In this document: piece by piece, positions 15,001 to 26,900 of the stretch
How positions within the stretch are numbered: position 1 is the first letter of the stretch
Layout of the letters: each line of letters starts with the position of its first letter
Assembly: GCA_965178125.1 (NCBI GenBank)
Contig: OZ237745.1
Span: forward strand, 1,288,735 to 1,352,734
DNA from: Bilabrum cf. latius
Taxonomy: Eukaryota; Bigyra: Bicosoecida; Bigyra; Bicosoecida
Direction: 5' to 3'
Length of the DNA: 64,000 bases
Notes under the pieces: generated by a model
Told to the model about the DNA's origin: nothing
Database searches by the model: none
Seen by the model: the letters and a program-made list of their open reading frames with translations, nothing else
Made by a program: the position numbers and the translations under genes

Positions 15001-18000
15001 GAAATAAACCGCACCAGGATTCTATCGTGGACTCTGAACACCTTTGCTAGAGAATACAGCACTAGCCTGCATAGTCGCACGACAGTAGCCGCCCTGGCAT
15101 GTGGCGGAAAGCATGCCAGTGGCGTCTCAGCAGTGATCGGCGGCGATAGCGGGTCCCTGACGTCTGGGCCAGGAGGCGGTGGAGTTCTGTTTACACCAGG
15201 CCGCGGCCCTTCTCCTGGCCTCCCCTCAGCCGACGGCCCATCTGAAGTCGCGATCAAAGCTGTATTTAGGGCATCGTAAGCATGTGCGGGGTCGTCTGCC
15301 GACAAGAGGTAAAGATGCCTCGAGATGAACTCCAAGAACTCCTCGGCAAATACCGGAGCACTGTCCGGGCTACTCATCAGGATGGTTGCAATCACTTGGG
15401 ATGGCGGGTGAGCCACGAAGTACCGGAACAGCATTGGCATTGTCTTGCCGGCCAGTATTTCCCGGAGATGGATCGTAGGAAGGATGCTAAGCACGCCAGC
15501 AATGTGCTCGAAGCACTTGCGCTGGTCATCTGCAATCTTCTGGGCAACATCATTGGCTGCCTCCAGGGCTTCATCGGCAGCAGTATACTCGCCCTCAGAA
15601 GTGGCCGCTGCAGTGCTGTGTGCAGGACCTCCGCTGAGATCCTCTGCAGCGCACAGAGCAGTTGGGCGCCCATCCGCACCTGGAACCCTGGGCAACACTG
15701 GGCGGGCATGCTCGCCCGAATCAGCGCCTTGAGCGCCAGATCCTGCAAACCCGAAGACAGGCATTTCGCTCGAGCCATCCTCGAAGCACCCCTGCGTGCC
15801 AGATAGTGGGAGAGTGCGCATGCCAGCACCAAGGCCTGCGCCAGCAGCAGCGCTAGCCACAGACAGCTGGACACCACGCTCATCGAACGATGTCGCGCGC
15901 TGCCACCGAGCTGAGGACCATCGCAACCTCTGTGCTGCGGCTCGGTATGCATCGCCAGGAGCTGGGGTCGCGCCGGTGACCGGCTAGCTCCCAGCTGTAG
16001 ACGCGCTGAGCGAGCTTGCACCCCCGGCAAGGGCGGAGCGGTTCAGAGCCTGCTGATGGTACGCAGTGCGAGCGTCGGACCTGGATGCACCAGGTGCCCA
16101 CTCCGAGGCCACAAGAGCCAGCGATGAGCGCACAGAGTGCGGTCTAAACGCTGAGACACCCCCATGTGCCGTTGCTTCATCAGAGGCCAAGCGAACGATT
16201 CGAGCTGCTGCATGGGCGGAGTCGTCAGCAGAGTGGATTCTCGTGCACTCCAGCAGGTACCGCACAGCATCCCTCAGCATACTGACTTCTTGCTCCGACA
16301 AGCGACAGGCCGGAAGGACAGAGCTCCGCGTTGCGTCCAGGCTGAACTCGGCCGAGACTCCAGGAATACTTGACTCACCTTGAGGCCGGGGCGGCTTCAG
16401 CTTTAGCTCGGCAGCTCGGGCTGCTGCTCTCGCTCTCCCCTCGGTTCGAACAGGGAAGTTGAGCACGCACCACGTGAGCGTCTTGAGACCAAGCCCCATG
16501 GTCCGAAGAAGATCACGCATTGACCTAGATCCGTCAAGTGATGACCCGGCGTGGCCTTCGTGGTCCTCTTGCTCCGAGTCCGAGCGCGGGTCAGCGGTCT
16601 GCGCAGTGGGAGGCACACCTTGGGATGAGCGCCACCACGGCCCTTCGGCTCCAGGTGCAGCAAGAGAAGCCGATGTCGGGAAGCCTAAACCGTCAACAGG
16701 ATGCGCCTTCCATCGCTGTCGCTGCCGCCGCAATGCCAGCCGCCGGCGCAAAGCACCGCGACGGAATCGCATCCGCAGAGAATCAGCACTGCGTTCGGCT
16801 CCATCCTAAGACTTGGCAAGCTGCATCATGGCCCGAGCTTCCTAAAGCGCCTCTGCTCCTGCAATGGCTGCGCCCACTTCGCCTTCATCATCGGCATCCG
16901 CGTCCTCTTCTTCCGATCCAGCCAAAAAAGCATACATCTCGGCGTTCCCCGAGGAGCGCTCTCCAGACAGACTGGCTATGCCACCAGCCTTGCGCAGCGG
17001 ACACTTGTCGTCTTCGCCTTCTGACCAACCCTCATCGTCACTGCTACTGCGGTGCTGGGGCGCAGCATCGCCACCACCATCCATTGCAGCCTGAACACTG
17101 TCGCTGGATTGACTCTCAGTGGCTTGCCCGGCCCACCTGAGCATCCTGCGCAGTCGGCGCTGTTCGAGCACCTGCCTCCACGCCCGACGAACCTGCCTCC
17201 GGCGCTCTCGAGCAAGTACGACAGGAACGTACGCTCGAAGTGAATCGAACTTGCGGATTAACACCATTAGCATTCGAGTCAACAAGCTCCTCGCATCCTC
17301 CTCGCGAGGCTCGTCCGAATGGTACACGTGATCCGTCAAGTTCAGGATTAGACGGGCGCTCATAGTCTGGATGCCAAGAGGAAGCGTCGGATCGGCAATT
17401 ATTTGCGCGAACAGACGCAGCACCCTGTCAATCTGGACCATGCTCAGTCTGGCTCGCACGTGGTGCACCAGGTCAGCAACTGTGGACAGAGCCTGCGCAC
17501 GCAGGGCGTCATGCGAGGCCCTGCCGCATCCAAGCAGAGCACCTTCGTCCAAGAAGGTGTCCACGTCGTGCTGAAAGGCTTTCTTAAATATTTTGGACTG
17601 CAGGATGTGACGCGTCCCGACCAGCACATCCTTCCTCAGAGTGACGGCGGAATTCGGGCATCCCCTCAAAAGTCGCACAACGCACCGCGCAACAACCCGG
17701 TGGGACAGCTGCTGCACCTTCGCAGAGCGAAGCACGCTATCGAACTTGCCGTACAGGAAAACCAGGAAGGCGAGAGCCTTGACCTGTGCCGTGTATAGCT
17801 CCACTCTGTGCCGCTCATGCGTGGCTCGAAAATCCGCCTCCGCTTCATCGGCAGCTTTCTTGCTCTGTGACGCCGGAGATCCGCGTGGAGATGGTGCTGA
17901 TACCGGCGTACTGCTCGTGGATGCACTCTGAGACAGCTTGGGCGTACTAGGCAGCTGCGAGACGCCAGCCGTCTCGTCCGACACGTCGCTGCCCACGCTG

Positions 18001-19295
18001 CTCGAGCCGCCTTCGTCATCCATGGCTGCCTGCCCACTTTCCTTCGCCTGCGAGCTCTGTACAGCCTGCTACCGCACTGCCTCAATAAGGTCTTGGGGGG
18101 GTTCCAGAGGAACTCTGATGTTCAGCATCGTGGCCATGTGCACCGCAAGCGTAGGTGTGTGCCGCTGAACATACCTCGGGTTGAGCTACAGCACCATCAT
18201 GATGAGAAGAGGCAGCTCTGTGAGCACCTTGAGCGACTCTCCAGGACGAAGCACCCGCTTGCCGAGCGCTACCTCCCGCATCCGCTCACGGGTTTCATCG
18301 GGCACAGCGATGGCAGTGCAGGGTACGTCGAGGTCGGTGGATTCCTCCATAGCAGGCTACTTGCCGCTTCCAGCTGCACTGGCCGCCTCTGCCGCCCCTA
18401 CCGCTGGTGATGATGGCAACGATGACGCAGCCCCAGCCGCGGCGGGGTCGGCCTTTTCCACGGCTTCTGAAGCCGCTGCTTGCTTCTTCTGCGCGTCTCC
18501 AGCGACAGGGATGTCGTCCGGCTTCTCCATGTCGCCCCCAAGAAGGCCAGCTGCCACCACAGGGAGATTTTCAAAGGCCTTCTCTGCGAAATGCAGTAGT
18601 TTCTCGACTGCCTGTCCAGCCGTGTTGTTGTCGAGGTCTCTGTGGACCTTGTGGATGTCCATCACCAGCCGAAGACCGAGGATTGCCGTGTCCTCAGGGT
18701 CGCTTCGTAAGGCAAGCATGCCGAGTTCAAGCATACGGCTCGCGTATGGCCTCTAAACATCATTCTCTGGCAGCCTTTGCAGAATCTCGAGAATGAGCTT
18801 GCGCGTGTCGTTCTCAATCCCGGGACGATCCTGCGAAACGACATTATATGGCAAGCATGGCAATGAGACAGGCATGTTCAGGAACCGTATGGCCCCTTTT
18901 TAGCCAACACAAACACTAATAAACATGTTAGGACTCACTTGAGGCTGAATGCGCTCGTTCAGCAAGAACTCAAAGGCTCCCAGCAAGTGCTCTAAAAAGT
19001 GCCTGTAAGCCTGCGTGTGAACAACGTCTATTTGGTCCCGCACGCCTCGCACGTAGTCGTGTATCGTCTACAGGGGCTGTGATGCATCCTTCAGCTTCTC
19101 TGCGCGCCTGATGTACTGGGCTTCCATGCTTGCTGTAGCTCGCGAAGAGCTGGAGCTTGAGGCTGCACCCACAGTCTGCTAAGCACGACCAGTAGATGAT
19201 TCTGAGGATGCGTTAGAAGAGACCACTTCGTTCGTCTATCTATCGGAGGGCATGGGGGCACCATCCATTGGAACAGAACCGCTGTTTGAGGACAT
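1..19295 (-). CDS. TRRAP: TRRAP/Tra1 PIKK-family scaffold, 5' portion (partial at left edge)
   Basis: Scaffold subunit of SAGA and NuA4/TIP60 histone acetyltransferase complexes, which contacts transcription activators in the nucleus. The start is ATG at 19293-19295. Exon 1 (19295-18939) is followed by a 108-bp phase-0 intron with GTGAGT donor and GCAG acceptor, containing an in-frame TAA. Exon 2 runs from 18830 past the left edge in one frame. Every break I checked in that frame is TAG (for example 18357, 16842, 15984, 14685, 9405, 5649, 990); I found no TAA or TGA in the gaps I read through. HEAT-repeat blocks match TRRAP: TVADLVHHVR near 17.5 kb, ALRVLGKLGG near 14.2 kb, KVVLQVFVSLL near 6.7 kb, LAGHFWIPQ near 4 kb, then the FAT region with LSDRQRHLF near 3.5 kb and the MWREAQECW segment near 2.2 kb. 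At least 6,390 codons lie here against about 3,860 for the whole human protein; the excess is Ser/Ala-rich insertions. The pseudokinase and FATC ends lie outside. Identity is secure; the exact length is not. Confidence 0.95.
18831..18938 (-). other. Intron of the TRRAP gene (108 bp)
   Basis: Donor GTGAGT at 18938-18933 and acceptor ending GCAG at 18831. The length is divisible by three and the flanking frame is unchanged, but the intron carries an in-frame TAA, so it must be spliced out. This also shows that TAA is avoided in coding exons while TAG is not. Confidence 0.85.
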
Positions 19296-19638
19296 CTAGA
19301 TTCAAGGCTCCGTCACTCAAGTTTGTATCCCGGAGTACGCGAGCAGAGTCGGGCTTAATCGTATAATACCCACTTGCAAACGAAACCCACTAAATCAAGT
19401 GTTCGATTTGACTGAGTACTCAACGACAAAAAATCCGATGAATACTAGCAGGGGCAGTATAAATCCCATCGCATGGATTCGGCGTCTGACGTTCCGCTGT
19501 GGCCTCCAGGATGCGCGGCGCCAAAATGATTTTCTTCGATTTGTAACGTGCCAAATCCGTTGGGCGATTGCAAACTGCAACATCCTATCATTTCCCGTAG
19601 AATAGCATCAATAATTTGCGTTTTGCATCCTACTTGAC
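19296..19638. promoter_or_regulatory. Divergent intergenic region between TRRAP and DRC9
   Basis: About 340 bp between two start codons on opposite strands, so both promoters should lie here. It is AT-richer than the flanking exons. I see no clear TATA box, repeat or RNA gene; the short ORFs in it look incidental. Confidence 0.5.
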
Positions 19639-21011
19639 ATGGCGGTAACTGGAGCAGCGGTTCCGTCCCCATCGAGGGGTTCAGTTCGAACTGAAGCGCC
19701 GTCTGTCGTGCCTATGAAAGTAATCGATGGACTCCGAGCTGCTGCGATTCTAGAGGAAGGTCTTGAAAAACTGGCTTTCTTGTCAGTCGTTGAGCCAGAT
19801 GTTTTTGCTCACAAGGACGAGCTCGCACAAGCTGTTGGCGACGAGGTTCAGAGGACGGTAGAGCAGCAGCATGCATTGGAAACCAGGTACCGGGACTTGT
19901 TGCAGTAGCGAGAGCAGCTTAAAGGGGTCGCCGCAGCTAAAGCGAAGGCAGAGCCAATCACTGAAGAAATCAGGCGGGTATCCCGTGAACTTAGGAAAAA
20001 CACTAATGCGCTCTCAAGAGGCCTCAAGGTTAGCTCTACTGCACCTCACAATCACACCAACCTGCCCAGTTTTGCGCCGGCAAGATCCGAAATCCATTGA
20101 ACAGCCGCATCATTGCATCGCAGGATAACCCACGAATTAGTGATAATCTGCGGAAGATAGTGCAGGAGAGGTCTAGACTGTACTCTTTGCTAGCTGCCAC
20201 AGTGGAGGAGCTGCAACCGAATGTCACGGCATCCCGTGCAGGGGCGTCTGGTACCGGCACAGCTCCTCCAACGGCAGGGAAGCCGCATTATACATCACTA
20301 TCATCGTTTGTCGAGCAGGAGCGCGCGGCTCGTGCTCGCTTGGAGGAGCTCGAGCAGCAGCACCACGCCGTTGTCCGGCGGGTGGAGTCCCTGCAGCGCA
20401 CGCTCTACGAGGAGCGCCGCGCCCATGCAGCTGAAGTTCGGCGCAGGCAGGCGCGCATCGATGGATTGTAGGCAGACGTGCGCGAAAAGAAGAATAGCAC
20501 GGCGAAGACAGCGCGAGACGAGCGGAGGGAGGCGGCCGCGCGGACCGAGGCGTTGGCCCGTGGATACCATCTGGAGGAGGCCTCCGCGGCGAGCAAGCTG
20601 GAGGAGGCCTCGGCGCGGCGGGTGATGGAGGACGCTGCTCACCAGGCCACCGCGAGCGCCCTGTCTGCCGAGCAAGCGGAGCTGGGCGAGGTAGCTCGCA
20701 AGCTGCGCGGGGACACGGAGGAGGAGCTGGCCCGCAAGAAGGTGGCCCTCGAGAGGATGAGGGAGAAGCGGTAGGCGAATGCCGAGGAGCTGGCCAGGCT
20801 GAGGGCCAGATTCGAGGCGCAGTTGAAGAGAGAGGCGGAGGAGAAGTTAGCCCTTGAAGAGGAAGCCAGGCTGGAGCGAATGCGCAGGGAGGAAGCCGAG
20901 AGGAGGAGGAGAGCAGCCACCGCCCTGCAGAGGGTGCTCGTCCCAGCCTTCTTGCTTGTCGACGAGAGGATGCCGAAGAAGAAGGGCAAGAAGGGCAAGA
21001 AAAAGAAATAA
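19639..21011 (+). CDS. DRC9: DRC9/IQCG-like nexin-dynein regulatory complex subunit
   Basis: Probable subunit of the nexin-dynein regulatory complex, which links outer doublet microtubules in motile cilia and controls dynein activity. Exon 1 is 19639-20028; a 95-bp phase-0 intron (GTTAGC...CAG, 20029-20123) joins it to exon 2, 20124-21011, ending in TAA. The spliced product is about 425 residues, close to human IQCG (about 443). The exon 2 start, DNPRISDNLRKI, and the following RSRLYSLL segment resemble the family. A long Arg/Glu/Ala-rich coiled coil follows, then an IQ-like helix (AATALQRVLV) and a Lys-rich tail (KKGKKGKKKK) like that of IQCG. UAG occurs in frame three times (after LLQ, after IDGL, after REKR). 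The family call rests on architecture and short motifs, so another coiled-coil IQ protein is possible. Confidence 0.7.
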
Positions 21012-21205
21012 CGGCGGTTGCACAAAAGAGTATCCACAACTGCCCAACTAGGCAACCTGTCAGAGTGACAACCAGCCGCCCTGGACAACCAAAAACCTGG
21101 AACAAGCCAGCCAGCGAGCCATGCATCGCCAGCGCTTGGCTCACTCATCACACTAGTTGCCTTTCGTGAAATCCGTTGGCGACAATACCGTTGAATCGTT
21201 TCAAG

Positions 21206-22189
21206 ATGGAGACAGGTGGAGCTCCCACCAGCGTTAAAGCTCATAATAACAGAACAACTTTCATGCTTGGAACTGGAGATGCGCCGGATATGTACTCTAC
21301 CTCGTAGCGTGATGCTTTCAAGGGCTTGGCTCCCGAGCCCGAAGACCCGAAGTTCGCTGCTCCCGCTGCATCAAAGCAGCGGGAGAGCAGGATTGTGCTT
21401 GGAAATGATACGTTTGAATACATTTCTACGTTCAAGGCAGACGAGAAGGCCTGGGGTGCAAAAGAAGCAGAAGAAGGTAAGAGAAATTTGCTTACAACCG
21501 CTGCCGAGGAATAATTTATCGGCTAATCTGATCTGATTTGGTACGTTGTAATGTCATTTAATAATATTTCTGTGTTGCTCTGCCACGCAGCCCGCGGAAA
21601 GTAGATTCTCCGAGACACAAGGGCGACGAGCTATTCGCTTGGCCACGCAGAGTCTGATTTTGGCACAACTCAAGCAGACGCATTTGTCACATACAAGGTT
21701 GATCCAAAAGACTAGGAGGAAGAGCGCAAACGGCAAGCTGGAGTCAGGAGTGAGCTTCGTCATACACATTTTACTTTGGGGGACGCAGAAACGGATTACA
21801 CGACAACAACATCAGCTGGATAGGCCGCTGAAGCAGACTTGGTTCGAGCGGTGGCAATTGATTCTCGGCGGGAGCAGGACGCGCAGCAGAAGGCTCGCGT
21901 GGACGAGCTCAGGCGTCCCCATATCGATTTTGGCGACGCCAAGCCCGAGTGGACGACTACGAACGCCTTGCCGGCCCACAAGGTTGGCAAGTTCTCGATG
22001 ACCAGGAAGTACATGCATGGAACCTCGTTTACGTTGGGAGATGACAAGTGCGATTGGCAGACTACATCGTATGCTGCGGAGGGCAAGCCCCCAGAGCAGC
22101 GCGTGAAGCTCGGGACAGTGGATGTGCCCAGGCGTGATGTGGATTGGAAAGCTCAACTTGAGAAGGCAATGGCCACCAAGGAAATTTAA
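21206..22189 (+). CDS. Short-repeat 'LG...Y.TT' protein, possible microtubule/axonemal protein
   Basis: Two exons, 21206-21476 and 21591-22189, around a 114-bp phase-1 intron (GTAAGA...CGCAG); stop TAA; 289 residues. It contains about five loosely spaced copies of a motif with Leu-Gly, then an aromatic residue, then Thr-Thr or Ser-Thr: FMLGTGDAPDMYSTS, IVLGNDTFEYIST, SYSLGHAESDFGTT, HFTLGDAETDYTTT and SFTLGDDKCDWQTT. Short repeats of this kind occur in microtubule inner and axoneme-stabilising proteins. The neighbour DRC9 is a ciliary gene on the same strand 195 bp upstream, which agrees with but does not prove that role. In-frame UAG occurs after YSTS, after RGK, after PKD and after SAG. The function is inferred. 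Confidence 0.7.
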
Positions 22190-22370
22190 TTCATCCCCCG
22201 ATACACTGATTTTATCCCCCCTGTATTTACAACTGCAAGCACTTCCCATGTGCCAGCCGCGGCATCTGCCGGTGGATGCAGTGCGGCATGCCGTGATACT
22301 TCCGGTATAGCCTCCCACGGCCGCCAGCGTAGATGCATCATTTCTCGCTGGATCTGCTTTCCCAAGTTGA
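22190..22370. other. Intergenic spacer, 181 bp
   Basis: Separates two same-strand genes. It ends with an in-frame TGA at 22368 directly before the poly(A) polymerase ATG. No other element seen. Confidence 0.5.
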
Positions 22371-24168
22371 ATGTCCAGCACTTATTTGTCCCAGTCGTAT
22401 AAAGTAGAGCCATGGCCACCATAGCAGCAATCCCAGGAGCCATCTGTAGAATTGCTGCGCAGCACAAGGTCGTTGGCTCGTCGCGTTGATTTTCACAAGC
22501 CATTGGACCCTCCTTCACTGAGGAAACGGAGAGAAGAAGTAATAAATGCGCTAACCAGCGTGTTTGAACGGTTTGTTGCGGATATGGCGGTCCAGAAAGG
22601 TTTAGCTAGCTCTGGGACGGAGGCGAGATAGTACGGCGGGCAGGTCCGAATCTCGGGTTCGTTTCGGTTGGGCATTACGTCAGAAGGAGACGACATCGAT
22701 GCCATTTGCATTGCCCCTAAACATGTTGTCAATGAAGATTTCTTTAAGAGCCTTCCTGCGTTGCTTGCCAAGCACCCATACGTCGATTCGGCGCGGCCCA
22801 TCGAAGGAGCGCGCGTTCCCCTCATTGATTTGGTCATGCGAGGCATTCCCATCGACCTCCTTTTCTGCCGTTTGGACCGACGAAGCGTTCCTCAAGTTGG
22901 TCTTGATAGCATTTCGACCAGTAGTCTGTCCGGTCAGTCTGAATTCGATCCCCGCTTCGACATTATGGACGACCGAGTTTTGATTGGAGCAGACGAGGCC
23001 TCTGTGCTCTCCCTAAATGGACCGCGCTGCACGGAGCAGCTCCTGATGCTTGTGCCACCATCCAGACTTCCGGTGTACAAGCATGCATTGCGGGCCCTGA
23101 GACTGTGGTGCAAGCGGCGCGGGATGTATGGCAACAAGTTTGGGTTTCTCGGTGGCATCAACCTCAGCATCATGCTGAACTATATCGTTCAGAGATTTCC
23201 AGCGTATAGTCCTGCTGGGCTGGTGCTGCGCTTCTTCGTGTGTTTCTACAGGTGGGAGTGGCCCAGGCATTTCTCGGCCCAGCGCACCATCTACCATCGC
23301 GCTGACTTCACAACGCCCGTGCGCGTGTGGGATCCGGAGACTGACGTGCGGGCTAGAAGCGACAAGATGCCCATTCTGACCCCCTGCTTCCCTGTCACCA
23401 ACAGTACCGTGAATGTGAACAGCCATACTCTCCGGCGCATGCAAGCCGAGTTCCTTCGAGGCGTCGCCGCCACGTTCCACGCAGTCTTGCGACTCGGCGG
23501 TGGCTCCAAGGCGATGGAGCAAGCTGACCCCAGCGCGGCCTCATAGGCGTTAGAAACAGCTTCGGAAGCATGGGATGTGCTGTTCCGCCCGAGTGAGTTC
23601 TTCCTGGAGTTTCCATTATACATTGCTGTGCACGTGTGGGCGGATGAGCACGCCCCGGACCTTGAGGGCGAAACGGTAGCTGGGGCCGGGGCAGGGGCAT
23701 CCACAGCAGGGGAAGCGCCGAAGCAGACGCGAGCAAGCTCCAAAAATGCCGAGGTTCAAGAACTGAAGAATGCCTGGAGCGACTACGTAGCCAGTCGCAT
23801 GCGGCAGTTGATCGTAATAATGGAGCGTGACCGCCTGCCATTCGACCTGGCAGTGCCCTGGCCCAAGGGAATCGACTGGACCATGCCGATTGGGTACGAA
23901 CGCACCGGTATATTTTCAGGGGGTGATGGACGGCCTGATAGCGTAGAGTGGGACGCTTCTGAGGTAGATCAGGATGAGCCTGGAAGCGAATCGATGGCAG
24001 CTGGCAAGACCGCATCGGAGGCGGAACGTACTGGCGACAGCGTGAGCTCCACGGCTGCCGTCTAGGAGTCAACTGAACTAGCTGATGCACAGAACCACGA
24101 CTCTGCTGCAGGCGATTAGAAGGAGGACAGCGCTGGCATGGCAGGTAGCAGCCGTGATGAGGACACCC

Positions 24169-24213
<45 letters not shown>

Positions 24214-25136
24214 CATTCGCTGGCCATGGCCCCCTTCCTGATGCTAGCTAGGAACAGGTGCAGTCGAGCGGTGCCGCAGGCGCAATAGACGGTACTGCTC
24301 CGGCAACAAGCAAAGGAAGACCGATCACTACGTACTACATCGGTCTGCGGCCTTCTTCACAGGGTGCATCGGGGTAGCCACTGCGATTTCCGGAAAATCT
24401 GCTGCCGGATTTCTTACAAGGTACGCTGATCAGCGGATACTCCGACTTCGATCCCAGAATGAGAGCAAGTTTCTAGCTTCTGCGGGACGTTGATTTACCC
24501 CTTGCAGTCTTCGACGGGGCGACGTTAGAACAGGTAGCGCAGGACAGACGGGCGGTGAAGGATGCACTTGCGAACATGACATGGCTCGGGCTGCCAAACA
24601 AGGCGGCCTAGGCTGCGCTGTCTCGAGTCATGAAGATGCACTCGGCTGCCGACTCTGGCTCTGAGGAGGCTGGGATAGTGCAGGCCTCTCCTGCTGCTGC
24701 TGCAAGTTACGACCGAGATCAGGCCGCTCGCGAGACGAGCTCAGGCGCCCAAGATTCCGCGCCGTTGTAGCACGTGGACGCTGTGCAAGCTCCAGCTGTA
24801 GCAGGTGTCAAGCGACCCCGGGAAAGCCAAGCAGAGGCTGATCTGGCTAAGGGTAGTGCGGCCGGTCAAGGCAAGCCATCAACTCCCAGAACGTCTAGTA
24901 GTTTGGGCCCGAGCAATGAGGGGGGAACTGTGGAACACAAGCGACCGCGCGTCTCAAAAGAAGCCGCTGCTTCGCAACAAATGGATGTTGGGGTTGTGCA
25001 GCGCAGCACCGAAAGCCTTGGGAAGTCCCCGCAGCCCTTGGACCTCACGAGTATCGGAGGGTCGAAGAGAGGGGGCAAGGGCAGAGGCAAGAAAAAGAAG
25101 AGCAAGGGCAAGGTATCCGTCAAGCTGTTGACATAA
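22371..25136 (+). CDS. PAP: Canonical nuclear poly(A) polymerase
   Basis: Adds poly(A) tails to cleaved pre-mRNA 3' ends in the nucleus. ATG at 22371 follows an in-frame TGA at 22368; stop TAA; 921 codons in one exon with about ten in-frame UAGs. The nucleotidyltransferase core shows GGQVRISGSFRLG, then GDDIDAICIAP with two catalytic acidic residues (DID), and the third acidic residue in IDLLFCRL. The central domain has LRALRLWCKRRGMYGN, FGFLGG and YRWEWPRH, and then MPILTPCFPVTNSTVNV matches the conserved ITPAYP-NST segment. The RNA-binding-like domain (SEFFLEFPLYIAV) follows. The C-terminal third is low complexity: a poly-Ser run at about 24.2 kb, two KRPR-type nuclear localisation signals (near 24.81 and 24.95 kb) and a Gly/Lys-rich end. 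Vertebrate enzymes also have Ser/Thr-rich tails with NLSs. The family is secure. Confidence 0.95.
24171..24212 (+). repeat. (AGC)14 trinucleotide repeat encoding poly-Ser
   Basis: Fourteen perfect AGC units inside the poly(A) polymerase frame, in its divergent C-terminal linker. Likely length-polymorphic between strains. Confidence 0.95.
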
Positions 25137-25184
25137 TTGGAGTGCCATGGCTGGCCGTAGGTTGGAAGTCAATATGTGTGACAA

Positions 25185-26900
25185 TCACCTAAATGCAAAC
25201 GGGTTATCACGACTCGTATCATTGGTCGGGAGCGGACCGCCTCCGTGGCCGGCGTGGTGGCCGCTGTGGGCACTGCATGATCCTGCAGCTCGCGAGTCGC
25301 CAAATCGAGGCATGGAGCTGCCGAATCCAGCACGAGCTCCGATAGAAGACGTCATTGGCCTCATTGGTGATCCCGTCTATGCCCTGCGATGCGCTGTCTT
25401 GAACCGCATGGGGCTGGGACTCCCCCACGCCTGCCTTGCAATGGGTGGATTTGGCAGACCGTACCCATGGCCGCTACCTACCGTGCCGTCTCTTCTCACA
25501 GCGCGCTGCGTTAGAATGTGCGCCCCGCTCGTCCTGGGCCTCTGCAACGTGCCAGTGCGCGTACCCGGGCCTGACAGTCTGCTCGGGGCATACAGATCTG
25601 GCAGTCTGGATCGCTAACCTTGTCGACTGCGGGCACGCATGCTTGGATGCGGCTCCAGCTGAATGGCATGGTGGCCAGATTGCCAACCGCGAGCAGCATA
25701 TGACCTTGACCTGGCGTCCAAGGCGACCTGCTGCACGAGCGAGGTGTGACATTGGCGACCTTGCGAAGTGGAGGCGCGAGTCGATGCAGCACGCGAAGTG
25801 AATACGGTACGAGACCGAGACGGGACAATCGGCGACATTAGAGCCTGCCGTGACTGAGTGACATTCCCTAGCATCGTATCATCCGGATCCTCTGTAGATT
25901 TCCGCCCAAGCCCCATTCGCCCAATCTATCGTAAAGCTGGACCGGGGGCCGTCCCACAGTGGTTCTCGACTGATCCTCTAGATACACTGTGCTGCTGGTC
26001 TCGTCGATGATTCTATGAAGTTGCAATCGCGCCTGCCGCATGCCGGTCACAGCTGCCTGCCCCCCTTGCTCCTCCGGCAACTGGCCAATTTTTTGCCTGG
26101 CGGATGGCGTGCTGAAACTCCTAATGCTACTTTTTCCAGTCAGATTTTGCTAATTCTGTGCGTGCAACAGGCATGGACCTGCCCATCGCAGTGCCAGTGT
26201 CGCGCCTCGAGCGTCCGACCGGGTGGCGGCGCCCTCCAGCGTGGGACAGCGCGCCTCGATCCAGGGACTGCGGCGCAGTGCGTAGACGACCTGAGCCGTC
26301 CGAACGGTAATATCCGTCCTTGGAACCGACTGACGATAGTCCCTATCGCTTTCGCCTTTCCCTGGGCCTTCGCGACCATGACAGCGGCGGCGGAGGCCCG
26401 AAGAGTCCACCGCCCTCGCCGAGGTCGAGGTCGAAAGCGGGTCGGGAGTCGCCAATACCACCGGTGGCAGCCTGGGATGCACTGTCCCAAAACAAGGACG
26501 TCGTCGGCAGCCCTGTGCTGGTGCCTATTCCGCCAGCCCCGCTGTGCGACCCAGGCGCAGTCTTGATTCCAGTGGCCGAGCCCATCCCACGCCGACGCTG
26601 CATGCTGCTCTTGAATGTACCGCGGCGCCTAGACGCTTGCTTGCTATTTCTACAGGCTTTTTCGTGCTTTGCCAGTCGGTCTGGGGCGAACTTGCGCCCA
26701 CAGCAGCTGCATGCGACTCGAATACCGGACGATGTGGCGATTAGCGATTTGGTGTCTCGGCTTGCCGACGGCGATATTTCAGTACGACCATGGTCATCGC
26801 CCGAGCCAGCAAATTCACCAGAGCTGCTCTTTCCTATACTTTTGGATGGAGCAGTTGGAAGCTTCCCTTGCGCTAGCTGTTGCGCTACATTTCTCGGCAT
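25185..26900 (-). CDS. ZC2HC1-type C2HC zinc-finger protein
   Basis: ATG at 26900, stop TGA at 25185-25187, about 571 codons in one frame with six or more in-frame UAGs. Near residue 60 is a C2HC finger, CSCCGRKFAPDRLAKHEKAC, a close match to the ZC2HC1/ZNF474 finger. Further on, the segment SDWKK-UAG-H-UAG-EFQHAIRQAK aligns with the conserved linker of that family (W-x-x-x-H-E-E-F-x-x-x-I-R-x-A-K), placing the UAGs where polar residues, often Gln, Lys or Glu, sit. The usual second finger is not obvious. The rest is Ser/Pro/Arg-rich and the C-terminus ends NPFAFR. It converges on poly(A) polymerase with 48 bp between stops and is divergent from the GH28 gene. Its function is not known; several relatives are linked to cilia or testis. 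Confidence 0.75.

Noticed and set aside
14239-15279. 346-codon plus-strand ORF and similar long antisense ORFs opposite TRRAP
   Set aside because: Lies opposite conserved TRRAP HEAT coding sequence; composition is what a GC-biased antisense frame gives; no domain.
22186-22518. 110-codon minus-strand ORF with a possible membrane helix
   Set aside because: Overlaps the poly(A) polymerase start (ATG 22371 with an in-frame upstream TGA) and abuts the previous gene's stop; no homology seen.
25147-25617. 156-codon plus-strand ORF after poly(A) polymerase
   Set aside because: Antisense to the C-terminal part of the zinc-finger gene, whose frame has family motifs; Pro/Leu-rich shadow composition.
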